A DNA stretch of 64,000 nucleotides from Pipra filicauda (Eukaryota > Chordata > Aves > Passeriformes > Pipridae), in assembly GCF_003945595.2 (NCBI RefSeq), contig NW_024103441.1, forward strand, positions 992,001-1,056,000, given 5' to 3'. The stretch's first letter is position 1. Each line of letters starts with the position of its first letter. The position numbers and the translations under genes were made by a program. This document shows, piece after piece, positions 61,887 through 64,000 of this stretch. The notes under the pieces were generated by a model that saw only the letters and a list, made by a program, of their open reading frames with translations, made no database searches and was not told where the DNA came from.

Positions 61887-62846
61887 TTAAATCCTGCTTA
61901 TTTTTAAACCTTTCACCGTATGCTCCCACTTCCAAATCAGCAGAACAACTTCAGATTCTCTTAAATATAACTCTTTATTCCTCCTGTTCAAATGAACATC
62001 GGGAACAGATATCCCCTGTGCAGCTACAGCCAAATAAAAGTGCCCTGATAAATGATGTGCAAACGGCTGGGCTGGAGAAGGGGCTATTGCAAAGCATCTC
62101 CTCTTACAAAGAGACACCAGACATGCACAGGGAACAGGAAGTGTAAGAGGAAGCTGGACAGAAAAGAAATTAAAATACAGGCAGAGATCTGTGAAAAACA
62201 AGGAATGATTAAGGCAAGACACTGAAATATGGATGTGAGTCAGAGCAGGGAAAGAACACACCACACAGACCAACAGGTTGGGAACCTGTATTTGGAAGCC
62301 TATTGGGAAACCAGAGGAAAATCTGGATGAAATGGAAAAGACTACCCAGAGTACAGACTGGGCCTGGAGCTGTGGATCATGGAGGGAGGGGAAGGAAGCA
62401 AGCCCCAAACCCCACAGCTGCGTGTTACAGGAGAGGGGAGCACAGCAAAGAGCAGGAGTTTTCCATGGAGAGAGGAGGTGGCTCCGTGATGAAAAAGGTG
62501 GATGCTCGTTTATTCCCTCGGCCTTAAAGCAGAGGTGAAGCACAGCTGAGGCTGCTGAAAGTGTAACACTAAACAGAGAGGGTGGAAACACAGTTTTCAT
62601 CTTATCCAGCTTGAAAGAGCATCTGAATCCAGGAAACAGGCATGGAACCCTCCCTCTTCCATGGAGGGACACCAAGAGAGTTCCCACATGCCAACAGAAG
62701 GATGGAGAATGGAGGAGAAACTGGAGAACAAGGAGAGAGGGACAACCAGCCTGCTGGGATCCGGGAATGTAAGAACAGGGAACAGGATACCGACCTGACC
62801 AGCGAGAAACTACAGGTGATTTTATTCCTCCTCTGAAAAACAACAA
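61887..62846 (-). other. Long open frame without recognisable domain (probably chance)
   Basis: A 319-codon frame starting with ATG runs without a stop on the transcribed strand of the upstream intron, the longest in the window. The peptide is rich in Ser, Leu, Phe, Pro and Cys, as expected from reading a pyrimidine-rich strand, and I recognise no domain, signal peptide or homology. The plus strand here is purine-rich, which lowers the stop-codon rate on the minus strand. I see no promoter or splice evidence. It is most likely non-coding intron, less likely a lineage-specific gene or alternative exon. Confidence 0.15.
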
Positions 62847-64000
62847 ATTTAAACCCTACAAAAATGTTAATGTAGCATTAAAAAGTGCTAAGACATCAAT
62901 TGAAGCAAAATATTGCCCAGTTAAATTTGGGTTGTACATTAATCTGTTTTATACCCATAGAATTGTAAACTGCTCTTAGATTTAATTCATCTTTTTGAAT
63001 CATTTAAGCCGACAATTAATTAAATCATCACTGCAAGGGAATAACAGATTTAAGAATTCAAAAATGTTGTCAGTGCGCCCAAATAACCAACTTAAACCTG
63101 ACAACAACTCTGTGTAAAGCCCAAAGGGTGGTGAAAGCAAAGGGACAGAACCATGCAGAACAGCATCAGTTCTGTCGGCCGTGCAGGGCTGGTCAGACAC
63201 TCCCAGACATTTTCCTAGGAAAGGGAACAGCTTTCTGCACAACAACCACCACCTCAATGGGATAACTTCAACATTTCACAAAGCAACTGCTCAAAATTTT
63301 ACCTGTAGAATATAAACAGAAGGAATCAATGCTGGCACAGAAAATTCAACCTCTGTAACTCACCCACAGCTTGGAGTGACAAACAGGGATCATTCCAATT
63401 CCTGTTCTGGAAGTTTGAACTTGGATTTGCATTTATTATTGGTGCCAGTTTATATTACCTCACATCAGATTTTCCCAAGGTTATTATTACAGAGCATTCT
63501 CACCAATTAAGAAATGCTGTGTAACCTGTAGTTGAAATCAGGAGGAGCATTTCAGCTCCAGAAGCCCATAAAATCCAATTTCCAAATTCCAAAGTCAATG
63601 CCCTGCACAGAGGTTGGTGTCACACAGCCCCACCAAACCACTGAGATTCTGCACCTTGATGGAGAAAACAAAGATTTCTCTAAGTTTTAAAGCTTTCCCT
63701 AGTTTGGAAAAAACTGATACAACATGGACTCTTTTTTAAAAAATCACTGCTTGTTTAAAATATTTATGTCAAATTTCACACTGCATTGATTTTGCAATAA
63801 CATCCTTTTACATCTCAGAGCACTACTGAGCATTACTGAGTTTTGCAACGGCCAAAATATTTTAAGAATTAATTTTAATCAGTTGTTTAAAAGAATGTTC
63901 TACCCCACTCAAAAAAAAATCAGGGCATAATTTGCTTAATAGAATTACTTTAAATTACCTGAATTTAGTTTTATCCCTACTTTTCTAATTCTACTGGTAC

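Larger units (their letters stand above)
58481..64000 (-). other. DENND1A: DENND1A intron upstream of exon A (partial)
   Basis: At least 5520 nt of intron ends at the acceptor ctctccacag before exon A. It contains two candidate regulatory stretches (59370-59660 and 60640-60960) and an unusually long minus-strand open frame at 61887-62846. The exon expected to encode PEVQRQFPEDYSDQ is not present. Confidence 0.85.

Overview
The window is vertebrate nuclear DNA lying entirely inside one large, intron-rich gene on the minus strand. Ten short exons, each bounded by AG and GT splice dinucleotides, join in frame (861 nt, 287 codons) into the heart of DENND1A (connecdenn 1), the DENN-domain guanine nucleotide exchange factor for the small GTPase Rab35 in clathrin-dependent endocytosis and recycling. 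Transcription runs from high to low coordinates. By comparison with the human protein as I remember it, the exons cover roughly residues 45 to 331 without a gap: most of the uDENN module, the linker, all of the cDENN module and the start of the dDENN module. The first ~44 codons lie above position 64000. The rest of dDENN and the long clathrin/AP-2-binding tail lie below position 1.

Layout on the plus-strand ruler, in transcription order: upstream intron (58481-64000), exon A (58431-58480), intron, exon B (55555-55674), a very large intron (36809-55554), exons C (36739-36808), D (36178-36258) and E (34847-34900) close together, then exons F (31249-31359), G (25623-25723), H (20310-20355), I (11716-11817) and J (5903-6028) separated by 3.5 to 8.5 kb introns, and finally an intron running off the left edge. 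About 98.7 percent of the window is therefore intron. I found no second protein-coding gene, no tRNA or rRNA gene and no intact transposon. Nearly all long reading frames in the introns look like chance frames in skewed or repetitive sequence.

The organism is most likely a bird. The protein is clearly DENND1A with amniote-level divergence from human, the introns are nearly free of recognisable interspersed repeats (no Alu-like, L1-like or obvious CR1 copies), and GC-rich minisatellites are scattered through them. From memory, the orthologous region in chicken is on a microchromosome, which would fit. This assignment is inference.

The introns hold the unusual material. They contain a 10-bp-unit minisatellite at 6.95-7.38 kb and a pair of adjoining minisatellites at 52.44-53.01 kb whose units repeatedly spell consensus 5' splice sites on the transcribed strand. 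These are followed immediately by a CpG cluster with a near-perfect CTCF core motif. Several stretches rich in homeodomain, E-box and TCF-like motifs look like conserved non-coding elements. DENND1A neighbours LHX2 in vertebrates, and its introns are believed to carry LHX2 enhancers, so these stretches are candidate long-range regulatory elements. That reading rests on composition and motifs, not on an alignment.
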